In this document: positions 24,960 through 32,752 of the stretch, one piece after another | Position numbering within the stretch: the stretch's first letter is position 1 | Layout: every line of letters starts with the position of its first letter | Source of the DNA: Micromonospora tulbaghiae | Lineage (GTDB): Bacteria > Actinomycetota > Actinomycetes > Mycobacteriales > Micromonosporaceae | Direction of reading: 5' to 3' | Length of the DNA stretch: 64,000 bases | Assembly: GCF_900091605.1 (NCBI RefSeq) | Contig: NZ_FMCQ01000008.1 | Coordinates: 300,373 to 364,372 of the forward strand | The notes under the pieces: generated by a model | The model's database searches: none | Told to the model about the DNA's origin: nothing | What the model saw: only the letters and a program-made list of their open reading frames with translations | Translations under genes and position numbers: made by a program

Positions 24960-27195
24960 CCCCACCCCTCACGATGACGAGCGTTTCGACTGGCAGGCGG
25001 CCGAGGCCGACCTGTCCGACCCCAACGGCCCGGACGGCCCGGATGCCGAGGTGGTGGACCTGGACGCCGCCCGGTCCCGCCGTCAGGCATCCGCCCCTGA
25101 CGGTGACAGCGACCCGGACGACGACCGGCCCGAGGGTGGGCCGGTGCTGGTCGACAGCGTGGAGGCGCAGCGGCGGCCGCGGTTCTCCCTCGCGGGGTTC
25201 CGCGACGCCGAGCGGGTGCCGATCGTGCCCGGGTGGCTGCGCTCCCGGTCGGAGTTCGCCGGGAACATGGCGTGGGCCGGTGGGTTCGGCCTGCACGCCC
25301 TGGCCTACCACGGGCTGCGCGCCCCGAAGTACACCGTGAAACTGGCCTGGCGTGCCCCGGTCGGGGTCGGCCGGACGGTGCGGGGCTACGGGCGGTGGCT
25401 GTTCGACCTGGAAGGCGAGCCGGTCCGGCAGTCGGTGGTCCGCGCCGCGATCGACAAGCCTGAAGAGGCCCGCACCTATCAGGGCTTGTCGCGGCAGCGT
25501 GACCGGCGGGTGCGCTGGCGCGGCTTGACCGCGATCCCCGCCGTGCTGGCGCTGTTCACCCTGACCGGGGTGCTGCTGGCCGCGCCGGGCGCGGTGCAGC
25601 TCGCCGCCCTGACCGTGGCGGTGGCGGTGTTCGGGTTCGTCGGCGCACCGGCCGATAAGCCGCTGCTCGACACGGCCGTGGTCCGCACCGCCGCCGCGCC
25701 GCTGACGAGCGTGGAGGTGTTCCATGCTCTGGCCGCGTTGAACATCAAGGGCATCAACGACGCGATCCGCCGGGGCGACAACGGCAAGCGTTGGTTTACC
25801 GCCCCGATCACCCGGGAGAACGGCACCGGGTGGCGGGCGGAGGTGGAGCTGCCGCGGGGGGTGACCGCTTCCACGGTGGTTGACAAGCGCGAAGAGTTGG
25901 CCGCCGCGCTCACCCGCCCGCTCGGGTGCGTGTGGCCGGAGGTCAACGCCGAGGTGCACCCCGGCATGCTGACCCTGTTCGTCGCTGACAAGGACCTGTC
26001 GCGCGCCAAGCAGAACCCCTGGCCGCTGCTCAAGTCCGGCACGGTCAACCTGTTCAAGCCGTTCCCGTTCGGCACCGACCCGCGCGGCCGTGTCGTGACC
26101 CTCACCCTGATGTTCGCCTCAATGATCATCGGGTCGATTCCGCGTATGGGTAAGACGTTCGCGCTGCGCCTGGCGCTGCTCGGGGCCTGCCTGGACCCGC
26201 GTGCGTGGATTCTCGCGTTCGACCTCAAGGGCACCGGTGACCTGTCTCCGTTGGAGCCGGTCGCGCACCGCTACCGGGCCGGTGACGACGAGGAAGACAT
26301 CGAGTACGGCATCGCCGCGATGCGGGAGATCCGCACCGAGATGCGCCGCCGCACGAAGGTCATCCGCGAGCTGCCGCCGGACCTGTGCCCGGAGAACAAG
26401 GTCACCGACGACCTGGCCAGCAAGAAGTCCCTCGGCTTGCATCCCGTCGTGATCGGCATCGACGAGTGCCAGGTGTGGTTCGAGCACCCGAAGTACGGCG
26501 ACGAGTTCGAAGAGATCTGCACCGACCTGATCAAGCGCGGCCCGGCGACCGGGATCACGCTGATCCCGGCCACCCAGCGACCGGACGACAAGAGCCTGCC
26601 CACCGGGATCAGCGCAAACGCGGTGCTGCGGTTCTGCCTCAAGGTCATGGGCTACCGCGAGAACGACATGGTGCTCGGCCAGTCGATGTTCAAAAGCGGC
26701 ATCCGGGCGACCATGTTCGCCAAGCGGGACAAGGGCATCGGCTACCTCGCCGGTGAGGGCGACGACCCGACCATCACCCGCACGTTCGAGATCGACAGCC
26801 CGACCGCCAAGGCCGTCGTCACCCGGGCGCGGGTGCTGCGGGAGCGGGCCGGGAACATCACCGGCCACGCCGCCGGGCACACCGTCACCACCGACGCCGT
26901 ACGACGGGACACGATCCTTGAGGACGTCCTCGCGGTCATGGGCGATGAGGACCCGAAGCTGTGGTCCACCGTCATCGTCAAGCGCCTCGCCGCGCTGCGG
27001 CCCGACGTGTACGCCGGGTTCACCGCCGATCAGCTCCGCGAGGCGCTCAAGCCGCACGGGGTGAAGACCGGCCAGGTGTGGGGCACCGACCCCGACACCT
27101 CCGAGACCGGCAACCGCAAGGGCATCACCCGCGCCCATGTCGCCGACGCGCTCACCAAGCGTGACCGCGACAACGGTTCCGCCGGCCGCAAGTAG
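24952..27195 (+). CDS. TraB/FtsK-type double-stranded DNA translocase (conjugative transfer)
   Basis: This is the main transfer protein, 747 residues, starting at GTG 24952. It has an acidic N-terminus, then two membrane helices (GLTAIPAVLALFTLTGVLLA and AALTVAVAVFGFV). The ATPase domain follows, with Walker A GSIPRMGKT (residues 394-402, K401) and Walker B VIGIDECQ (D504, E505), then a C-terminal winged-helix-like part (VKRLAALRPDVYAGFTADQL). In Streptomyces, TraB/TraSA hexamers move double-stranded DNA between mycelial cells, unlike the single-strand transfer of Gram-negative systems. The C-terminal helix recognises short repeats (clt); a repeat cluster lies directly after the stop codon here. 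Confidence 0.93.
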   Translation: MASPTPHDDERFDWQAAEADLSDPNGPDGPDAEVVDLDAARSRRQASAPDGDSDPDDDRPEGGPVLVDSVEAQRRPRFSLAGFRDAERVPIVPGWLRSRSEFAGNMAWAGGFGLHALAYHGLRAPKYTVKLAWRAPVGVGRTVRGYGRWLFDLEGEPVRQSVVRAAIDKPEEARTYQGLSRQRDRRVRWRGLTAIPAVLALFTLTGVLLAAPGAVQLAALTVAVAVFGFVGAPADKPLLDTAVVRTAAAPLTSVEVFHALAALNIKGINDAIRRGDNGKRWFTAPITRENGTGWRAEVELPRGVTASTVVDKREELAAALTRPLGCVWPEVNAEVHPGMLTLFVADKDLSRAKQNPWPLLKSGTVNLFKPFPFGTDPRGRVVTLTLMFASMIIGSIPRMGKTFALRLALLGACLDPRAWILAFDLKGTGDLSPLEPVAHRYRAGDDEEDIEYGIAAMREIRTEMRRRTKVIRELPPDLCPENKVTDDLASKKSLGLHPVVIGIDECQVWFEHPKYGDEFEEICTDLIKRGPATGITLIPATQRPDDKSLPTGISANAVLRFCLKVMGYRENDMVLGQSMFKSGIRATMFAKRDKGIGYLAGEGDDPTITRTFEIDSPTAKAVVTRARVLRERAGNITGHAAGHTVTTDAVRRDTILEDVLAVMGDEDPKLWSTVIVKRLAALRPDVYAGFTADQLREALKPHGVKTGQVWGTDPDTSETGNRKGITRAHVADALTKRDRDNGSAGRK

Positions 27196-27206
27196 GCCGA
27201 GATTCG

Positions 27207-27294
27207 CCGCTAGGTCTAGCGGCACCCACCGCTAGACCTAGCGGCACCGCTAGCGACCCATCAAAACCCTGGCCAGCGCCCTATCACCTAGCGG
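27207..27294. repeat. CTAG-centred palindrome cluster after the translocase gene (candidate clt)
   Basis: Two 16-bp elements, CCGCTAGGTCTAGCGG (27207-27222) and CCGCTAGACCTAGCGG (27229-27244), are near-perfect palindromes and mirror images of each other. Further CCGCTAGCG (27247-27255) and CCTAGCGG (27287-27294) copies follow. CTAG is rare in this high-GC DNA, so the cluster stands out. In AICEs the cis-acting transfer site lies beside the translocase gene, which makes this a clt candidate. An operator for the next genes is the alternative. Confidence 0.6.
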
Positions 27295-27337
27295 CGTCGG
27301 CTGATCGCACCCTCAAAACGGCCCGTGGAGGCGTTTC

Positions 27338-27580
27338 ATGCTGACCATCGCCGCGCTAGCTAGCCTGACCATCCTCGGTTACGCAGCGTTCTATCTGATC
27401 AAGTGCTACGCCGTGCCGTTCGGCCCCTGCCGCCGCTGCAAGGGCACCGGAGAACGACGCGGCCTCATCCTCCGGCTCAAGCGGGAGTGCCACCGCTGCG
27501 CCGGCACCGGCAAGCGGGTGCGCGTCGGCCGCCGCGTCATCGAACTCGTCCGCGACGAGTACCGGGCCGGCACCCGATGA
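27338..27580 (+). CDS. Small membrane-anchored zinc-finger protein
   Basis: This 80-residue protein has one N-terminal membrane helix (MLTIAALASLTILGYAAFYL) followed by two DnaJ-like zinc-binding repeats, CRRCKGTG and CHRCAGTGKR. A basic tail follows. The CxxCxGxG motif pair is the half-unit of the DnaJ cysteine-rich domain; here it probably stabilises a small fold facing the cytoplasm. Its ATG follows a GTGGAGG stretch. It overlaps the next gene by 4 bp. Its role is unknown. Confidence 0.75.
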   Translation: MLTIAALASLTILGYAAFYLIKCYAVPFGPCRRCKGTGERRGLILRLKRECHRCAGTGKRVRVGRRVIELVRDEYRAGTR

Positions 27581-27873
27581 ATCGCCGCAACCCCGACCCA
27601 CACACCGATTGGTGCGCCGGAGGTCACCGCTGCGGCCTCGGTGAGCACCGCTCCGACGAGATCGTGGTCGACCTGCCCGGCCACGGCCGCGCCGTCCTGG
27701 TCCGCGTCCGCACCGCCACCGGCCGCGAGCACGCCGAGGTGCGCGTCCGCGTCGCCCTGGCCGCTGCCGAGCTGCCCGCCCGCCGACAGTTGGTCGGGTT
27801 GCTCGGCGACCTGCGCCAGGCCGTCACCCGCGCCGCGATCGCCGCCCGACCTCGACCGAGGCGGGCCGCGTGA
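27577..27873 (+). CDS. Small AICE protein of unknown function
   Basis: This 98-residue protein has an N-terminal Cys/His region (PHTDWCAGGHRCGLGEHRSD) that could bind a metal, then a helix-rich part (AALAAAELPARRQLVGLLGD with flanking residues). ATGA couples it to the zinc-finger gene, and GTGA to the next one. It resembles small proteins preceding prim-pol genes in AICEs, but I cannot name the family. Confidence 0.65.
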   Translation: MNRRNPDPHTDWCAGGHRCGLGEHRSDEIVVDLPGHGRAVLVRVRTATGREHAEVRVRVALAAAELPARRQLVGLLGDLRQAVTRAAIAARPRPRRAA

Positions 27874-28172
27874 TGCCCGCGCCGCGCCGCGATGGCGCAT
27901 CGCCCCGCGACCCGCATCTCACCGGCGGCCTCGAAGTGTGGTTGACCGGCACGCAGGCCGAGCTGGATGCCGCCACCGCCGCCCTGACCGCCGCCGGACG
28001 GGTGGTTCAGCACGGCACCCGGCGGCCGCTGACCGGTGCCGACGCCGGCCGCCACCGGCTCTACCTGCGCCTCACCGTCGCCACCGGCAGACAGCCGACC
28101 CGCGCCCCGGACACCTCGCGCGGCGCCCTGATCGACCTCGACGCCGCCCGCGCCCACCGCCGGCCCGCCTGA
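27870..28172 (+). CDS. Small AICE protein of unknown function
   Basis: This 100-residue protein starts at GTG 27870 (or ATG 27873). The central part GGLEVWLTGTQAELDAATAA, LTAAGRVVQHGTRRPL looks like a small alpha/beta fold. The tail is ALIDLDAARAHRRPA. No function is recognised. It lies 38 bp before the prim-pol gene and is probably in the same transcript. Confidence 0.62.
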   Translation: MMPAPRRDGASPRDPHLTGGLEVWLTGTQAELDAATAALTAAGRVVQHGTRRPLTGADAGRHRLYLRLTVATGRQPTRAPDTSRGALIDLDAARAHRRPA

Positions 28173-28210
28173 CCGCCGGCCCTCGGCTCGACCCTGAACA
28201 GGAGCTCCCC

Positions 28211-29203
28211 ATGTCTGACCTGCTCGCCGCCGCGCTCGCCCACGCCGCGCGCGGCTGGCACGTCTTCCCCCTGCGGCCCGACGACAAGCGACCCGCGTTC
28301 CCCGACCACACCGCCGACGACTGCACCGGCCGCGACCCGCGCTGCCGCACCGGCCACGTCGGTTGGGAGCAGCGCGCCACCACCAACCCCGACCGCATCC
28401 GCCGCGCATGGTCGAGCCGGCCCTACGGCATCGGCATCGCGTGCGGCCCGTCCGGTCTGGTGGTGGTCGACCTGGACGTGCCCAAGCACGCGGGCGACAC
28501 CCCACCCGAGGAGTGGGCGGGGGCGTGCGACGGGTGGGACGTGTTTGCCACCCTCGCCGTCCGGAACGGCACCCCCGTCGATCCGTTCGACGGGTTCGGC
28601 CCGGACGCCCCTCCCCGCACCGGCATCGACGCCACCTACACCGTGGGCACCGGCAGCGGCGGCACCCACCTCTACTACCGCCACCCGACCGGCGGCCCGG
28701 CCCTGCGCAACACCACCGGCGACCGGGGCGGCCTCGGGTGGAAGGTCGACACCCGCGCCCACGGCGGCTACGTCGTCGCCGCCGGGTCAACGGTCAACGG
28801 CCGCCCGTACTCTGTCGCCCTGGATCACGAGCCCCGGCCGCTGCTCGAATGGGTGGCCGGGCTGCTCGCCCCCGCCCCTCGCCCGGTCCGGCCGGAAGCC
28901 GCGGTGACCCTGCCGGCCGACCGGCACGGCCGGTACGTCGCTGCCGCGATCCGCCGCCAGGTCGCCCACCTCGCCGCCGCCACCGAGGGCCAGCGCAATC
29001 ACGCGCTGTTCGCCTCGGCCGTGGCGCTCGGCCAGCTGGCCGCCGGGGGCGCGCTCACCGACGACGACGTGACCGCCGTTCTGGAACCGGTCGCCCTGTC
29101 CCTCGGTCTCCGGCCTGGCGAAGTGAGCCGGACGATCGCGTCCGGCCTGCGGGTCGGTGCGCGGCAGCCTCGCTACCTGGCCGACCTGGGGAGGGTGGCA
29201 TGA
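28211..29203 (+). CDS. Bifunctional DNA primase/polymerase (prim-pol) replication protein
   Basis: This 330-residue protein has the prim-pol fold: N-terminal AARGWHVFPLRPDDKRP, the catalytic VVVDLDVP motif with D87 and D89, GTGSGGTHLYYRHP with H153, and WKVDTRAHGGYVVAAGS with D180. A helical C-terminus follows (QVAHLAAATEGQRNHALFAS). These residues form the metal and nucleotide site. AICEs of the RepPP type use such an enzyme to start replication after excision. GGAG lies about 6 bp upstream of ATG 28211. Its stop overlaps the helicase-like ATPase start (ATGA), so the two are co-translated and likely act together on the iterons downstream. Confidence 0.9.
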   Translation: MSDLLAAALAHAARGWHVFPLRPDDKRPAFPDHTADDCTGRDPRCRTGHVGWEQRATTNPDRIRRAWSSRPYGIGIACGPSGLVVVDLDVPKHAGDTPPEEWAGACDGWDVFATLAVRNGTPVDPFDGFGPDAPPRTGIDATYTVGTGSGGTHLYYRHPTGGPALRNTTGDRGGLGWKVDTRAHGGYVVAAGSTVNGRPYSVALDHEPRPLLEWVAGLLAPAPRPVRPEAAVTLPADRHGRYVAAAIRRQVAHLAAATEGQRNHALFASAVALGQLAAGGALTDDDVTAVLEPVALSLGLRPGEVSRTIASGLRVGARQPRYLADLGRVA

Positions 29204-30762
29204 GCGGCACTCGGTTGCAGATCGGCACCGGCCCGGAAACCATCCGCGTGCTCAAAGCGGCCCTGGTCGATGGGCTGCTGCCCGACACCTACGTGTCGGC
29301 CGGGTCGCTGGTGCATATGGAAGCCGTCTCGGGCGGCCTGGCCACCGCCGCTGATGAGGATTCGCCGCTGCCGGTGTCGGCGAGCGTGGTCACGCCGGCC
29401 GGGCTGGCAGGGCTGCTCGCCGAGCACGCCTACGTGTACCGGCTCAAGACCCGCAAGAGCGACACCGGCGACCCGGAGGTGTTCGAGGAAGAGGTCACCC
29501 CGCCCCGGGACACGCTCGCCTCGGTGCTGGCGGGGAAGACGTGGCCGGGTGTGGCGCCGCTGCGCGGCATCATCGGCGCACCCGTGCTGCGCCGCGATGG
29601 CACCCTGTTGCAGCAGCCCGGCTATGACAAGGCCACCGGCCTCTACCTCGCCTCCAAAGTCGCCCTGCCCCCAGTGCCCGACGAGCCCACCGCCGAGCAG
29701 GTGGCCGAGGCGCGCACGTTCCTGCTCGGCCGGTTCCTGCGCGACTTCCCGTGGGCCAGCGCGGCTGACCGGGCGAACTACGTGGCGCTGCTGGCCACGC
29801 CGATCCTGCGGCACTTCACCCGCTCTCTGACGCCGTTCGCGCTGATCGACGCCACCATGCCGTCATCCGGCAAGACGATCCTGACCGCCGGCCCCGGGAT
29901 GCTCTACGGCCAGCGCGTCATGACCTGGGCCTACTCGGATGAGGAACTGCGCAAGTCCATCACCGCCGTTCTCGCGGAGCAGGTCGGCGTGGTCATCTGG
30001 GACAACCTCGCCGAGGGCAGCGTCATCGACTCCGCCGTGCTCGCCCAACTCGTCACCAGCGGCGTCTGGTCCGACCGGCAGCTCGGGGCGTCGCGGAACA
30101 TCGCCACCGTCAACGACCGGCTGTGGATGGCCACCGGCAACAACTTGCAAGTCGGCGGGGACATGGCGAGCCGCACCGTCCGCGTGCATCTCGACCCGGA
30201 CATGCCCCGCCCCGAGCTCCGCGACCAAACCGGGTTCGGTATCCCGCACCTCGACCAGTGGATTACGGACCCGACCAACCAGCTCACCGTCCTGTGGCAC
30301 CTCCTGGTCCTCGTCCTCGACTGGACCCGCCAAGGAGCGCCCAGGGTGTCGGGGCTGTCGATGCGGCAGTTCACCCCGTGGGCGCAAGCCCTCGGCGGGT
30401 TCCTGCACCACCACGGCATCGACGGGTTCCTCACCAACGCCGCCGACATCCGCGAGATCGATGAAGACGAAACGCGCTGGCGCGCGTTCCTCACCACCTG
30501 GCACGACCGCCACGGCGGCCGTGCAATCACCGCCGCCGACCTGCGCCGCGACGCCGAGCCGGTGCAGCTCGGCAGCGACATCCACGATCCGTGGGACGGG
30601 CAGTTCATCACCACCCACAACGGCCGCCTACCCAACCCGCTGCAACTCGGACGGATGCTCACCGGACAGGCCGGACGCTGGCGCGGCAACCACGTCATCC
30701 GCGCCGGCCGCAACGACCGAGGCGACCGGGCCGTCTTCTGGGTCGAGCACCACGACGGATGA
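29200..30762 (+). CDS. P-loop ATPase / replicative helicase-like partner of prim-pol
   Basis: This 520-residue protein has an N-terminal region of about 190 residues without clear motifs. The ATPase domain follows, with Walker A TMPSSGKT (DATMPSSGKTILTAGPGMLY) and Walker B VGVVIWDNL, then NDRLWMATGNN, which fits sensor 1. The C-terminus contains a winged-helix-like segment. This is the usual layout of the helicase/loader encoded after prim-pol in AICEs and related plasmids. It is coupled to prim-pol by a 4-bp overlap and ends 8 bp before the iteron cluster. Confidence 0.82.
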   Translation: MSGTRLQIGTGPETIRVLKAALVDGLLPDTYVSAGSLVHMEAVSGGLATAADEDSPLPVSASVVTPAGLAGLLAEHAYVYRLKTRKSDTGDPEVFEEEVTPPRDTLASVLAGKTWPGVAPLRGIIGAPVLRRDGTLLQQPGYDKATGLYLASKVALPPVPDEPTAEQVAEARTFLLGRFLRDFPWASAADRANYVALLATPILRHFTRSLTPFALIDATMPSSGKTILTAGPGMLYGQRVMTWAYSDEELRKSITAVLAEQVGVVIWDNLAEGSVIDSAVLAQLVTSGVWSDRQLGASRNIATVNDRLWMATGNNLQVGGDMASRTVRVHLDPDMPRPELRDQTGFGIPHLDQWITDPTNQLTVLWHLLVLVLDWTRQGAPRVSGLSMRQFTPWAQALGGFLHHHGIDGFLTNAADIREIDEDETRWRAFLTTWHDRHGGRAITAADLRRDAEPVQLGSDIHDPWDGQFITTHNGRLPNPLQLGRMLTGQAGRWRGNHVIRAGRNDRGDRAVFWVEHHDG

Positions 30763-30770
30763 AAACCGCT

Positions 30771-30996
30771 GAACCATCTCCGCATCTCCGCAACGCCGCA
30801 CCAACCCGCCACCACCAGCGGAAACACTCTGCGGAGATCAGAGCATCAGGAATCCTCGATCTCCGCATCTCCGCAACCTCGTGCGGAGATGAACCCCGAT
30901 TGCGGAGATGACCGGTCAACGGCACTCCGCATCTCCGCAAGCATTCGCCCAGCTCACAGCCATGTTTGCGGAGATGCGGAGATGCGGAGATGGTTC
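30771..30996. repeat. Iteron cluster, candidate replication origin of the element
   Basis: Eleven exact copies of ATCTCCGC / GCGGAGAT lie in 226 bp. Five are in plus orientation (30776, 30784, 30859, 30867, 30931) and six in minus (30831, 30883, 30902, 30968, 30976, 30984), several as head-to-tail tandems. The cluster is bounded by a perfect 22-bp inverted repeat (30771-30792 and 30975-30996). Iterons directly after the prim-pol and helicase genes mark a likely oriV. From 30997 to 31242 I see no gene and no further repeats. Confidence 0.82.
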
Positions 30997-31242
30997 AGCC
31001 CCTCCCACAACGAGCACCGACCACCGCTACCAACCCGCGTAGGTCGGCCCGCTGAGAGCCCCTGAGCCGCACCGACCCATGCCATCACCCCGGCCCGCCC
31101 GAAATCTTGGCCCCACGGCGCCCGCAGCGGGCCGCTCTAACGGTCACCGTCGATACGCCTGCTGCATCTAGCAACTGACCCTCGCCCGACGAGAACGCCC
31201 GCCACCGGCGCTCTCAACCCACCGGAACCACGGGGAGAAGCC

Positions 31243-31452
31243 TTGCCCACGCCAGACAACCGTGTCGTCCTGACCATCGAAGAAGCCGCCCAACGACTCG
31301 GCATCGGCCGCACCACCATGTACGCCCTCATCAAAACCGGCCAAATCCGCACCGTCACCATCGGCCGCCTCCGCCGCGTCCCCACCTTCTGCCTCGACGA
31401 GTACGTGCAGAACCTGCTCGCCGAACCCACCCACCTCGACCACGCCGCCTGA
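31243..31452 (+). CDS. xis: Excisionase-like MerR/HTH_17 DNA-binding protein (Xis)
   Basis: This 69-residue protein is a single winged helix of the excisionase type: VVLTIEEAAQRLGIGRTTMY, ALIKTGQIRTVTIGRLRRVP, then DEYVQNLLAE. The start is a TTG at 31243, with GGGGAG about 5 bp upstream; no in-frame ATG or GTG precedes the helix. It ends 15 bp before the integrase gene. In AICEs such a small protein directs Int towards excision. Confidence 0.88.
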   Translation: MPTPDNRVVLTIEEAAQRLGIGRTTMYALIKTGQIRTVTIGRLRRVPTFCLDEYVQNLLAEPTHLDHAA

Positions 31453-31467
31453 CGAAAGGAGCCACCG

Positions 31468-32685
31468 ATGGGACGCAAGCCGAACGGCGCATCCAGCGTC
31501 TATCTCGGCGCCGATGGTTCGTGGCACGGTCGGGTGACCGTCGGTGTGAAAGACGACGGGTCCCCAGACCGCCGGCACGTCCGCGGAAAGACCGAAGCCG
31601 CTGTCATCAAGAAGGTGCGGCTCCTTGAGCGGGAGCGAGACAGCGGCACAGTCCGCAAGGCCGGCCAGCGCTGGACGGTGAAGACGTGGCTCTCCCACTG
31701 GGTGGAGAACATCGCTGCCCCAGCCGTGCGAGAGAACACCCTCGCCGGCTACCGGGTGGCTGTCTACCGGCACCTCATCCCGGGCCTCGGTGCCCACCGG
31801 ATCGAGCGCCTCGAACCAGAGCATCTGGAGCGCTTCTACCGCCGGATGCAGGAGACCGGCAGCGCCCCGGCGACCGCTCACCAGGCGCACCGCACGATCC
31901 GGACCGCGCTCAACGAGGCGGTACGCCGGGGCCACCTGGCCAAAAACCCGGCCAGCCTCGCCAAGGCACCACGCCTGCCAGAAAGCGAGATCGAGCCGTA
32001 CACAGTCGCCGAGGTACAGCGGCTTATGGCCGCCACCCGTGGCCGACGCAATAGCGTGCGGTGGGCGGTCGCACTCGCCCTTGGCCTACGCCAAGGGGAA
32101 GCCCTCGGCCTGCGTTGGTCGGACGTAAATCTCGACGCTGGCACCCTCACCGTCCGGCGCGGCCGGCAGCGGCCAAGATGGGAGCACGGGTGCCGCTCAC
32201 CGTGCGGCCGGAAGCACGGCGGACACTGCCCCAACCGTCGTCAGGTGCGAGCAGACACCGCCGACACCAAGTCTAGGGCCGGTCGGCGCAGCATCGGCCT
32301 CCCTGACGAGCTGGTGGCGCTGCTCCGCAGGCACCGTGACGAGCAGGACCAGGAGCGGCTCACCGCCGCCCAACTCTGGGAGGACGGTGACTGGCTGTTC
32401 GCCACGCCGACCGGCGGCCCTGTCAATCCACGCACCGACTACGACGAGTGGAAACGGCTGCTCAAGCTTGCGGGACTGCGAGACGGCCGGTTGCACGACG
32501 CTCGGCACACCGCAGCCACCGTGCTGCTGATCCTCGGCGTCGCCGAGCGGGCCGTCATGGGGATCATGGGCTGGTCCAACTCTGCGATGGCGACCCGATA
32601 TCAGCACCTCACTGCTCAAGTCCGGCGAGACATCGCTCAACAGATTGGTGGCCTGCTCTGGGATGCCGAAGACCGCGGCGACTAG
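31468..32685 (+). CDS. int: Tyrosine site-specific integrase
   Basis: This 405-residue recombinase carries the full catalytic set: R208 (GLRQGEALGL), H343-x-x-R346 (HDARHTAAT), W369 (GWSN) and the nucleophile Y378 (TRYQHLT). The N-terminal arm-binding domain and the core-binding SAM-like domain (TWLSHWVENIAAPAVRENTL) precede it. A Cys-rich insert between R208 and H343 (CRSPCGRKHGGHC) is common in AICE integrases. AGGAG lies about 8 bp upstream of ATG 31468. It should cut and rejoin DNA in the tRNA-Ser-derived repeat. Int and Xis are adjacent on the plus strand, and a terminator follows. Confidence 0.96.
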   Translation: MGRKPNGASSVYLGADGSWHGRVTVGVKDDGSPDRRHVRGKTEAAVIKKVRLLERERDSGTVRKAGQRWTVKTWLSHWVENIAAPAVRENTLAGYRVAVYRHLIPGLGAHRIERLEPEHLERFYRRMQETGSAPATAHQAHRTIRTALNEAVRRGHLAKNPASLAKAPRLPESEIEPYTVAEVQRLMAATRGRRNSVRWAVALALGLRQGEALGLRWSDVNLDAGTLTVRRGRQRPRWEHGCRSPCGRKHGGHCPNRRQVRADTADTKSRAGRRSIGLPDELVALLRRHRDEQDQERLTAAQLWEDGDWLFATPTGGPVNPRTDYDEWKRLLKLAGLRDGRLHDARHTAATVLLILGVAERAVMGIMGWSNSAMATRYQHLTAQVRRDIAQQIGGLLWDAEDRGD

Positions 32686-32693
32686 CAGAGGAG

Positions 32694-32728
32694 GGCCTGG
32701 GCTAGCAACGTCGGTGCTAGCCCAGGCC
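32694..32728. terminator. Bidirectional terminator between integrase and TcmP-like gene
   Basis: A perfect 14-bp stem (GGCCTGGGCTAGCA at 32694-32707, TGCTAGCCCAGGCC at 32715-32728) with a 7-nt loop lies in the 67-bp gap between the two convergent genes. There is no T-run. It separates backbone and cargo transcripts. Confidence 0.75.
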
Positions 32729-32752
32729 CCACCGGAGCGGTAAGGCTACGGC

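Noticed and set aside
30771..30996. Iteron region considered as a CRISPR array
   Set aside because: Units are 8 bp, in both orientations, with irregular spacing and no cas genes; they fit an origin.
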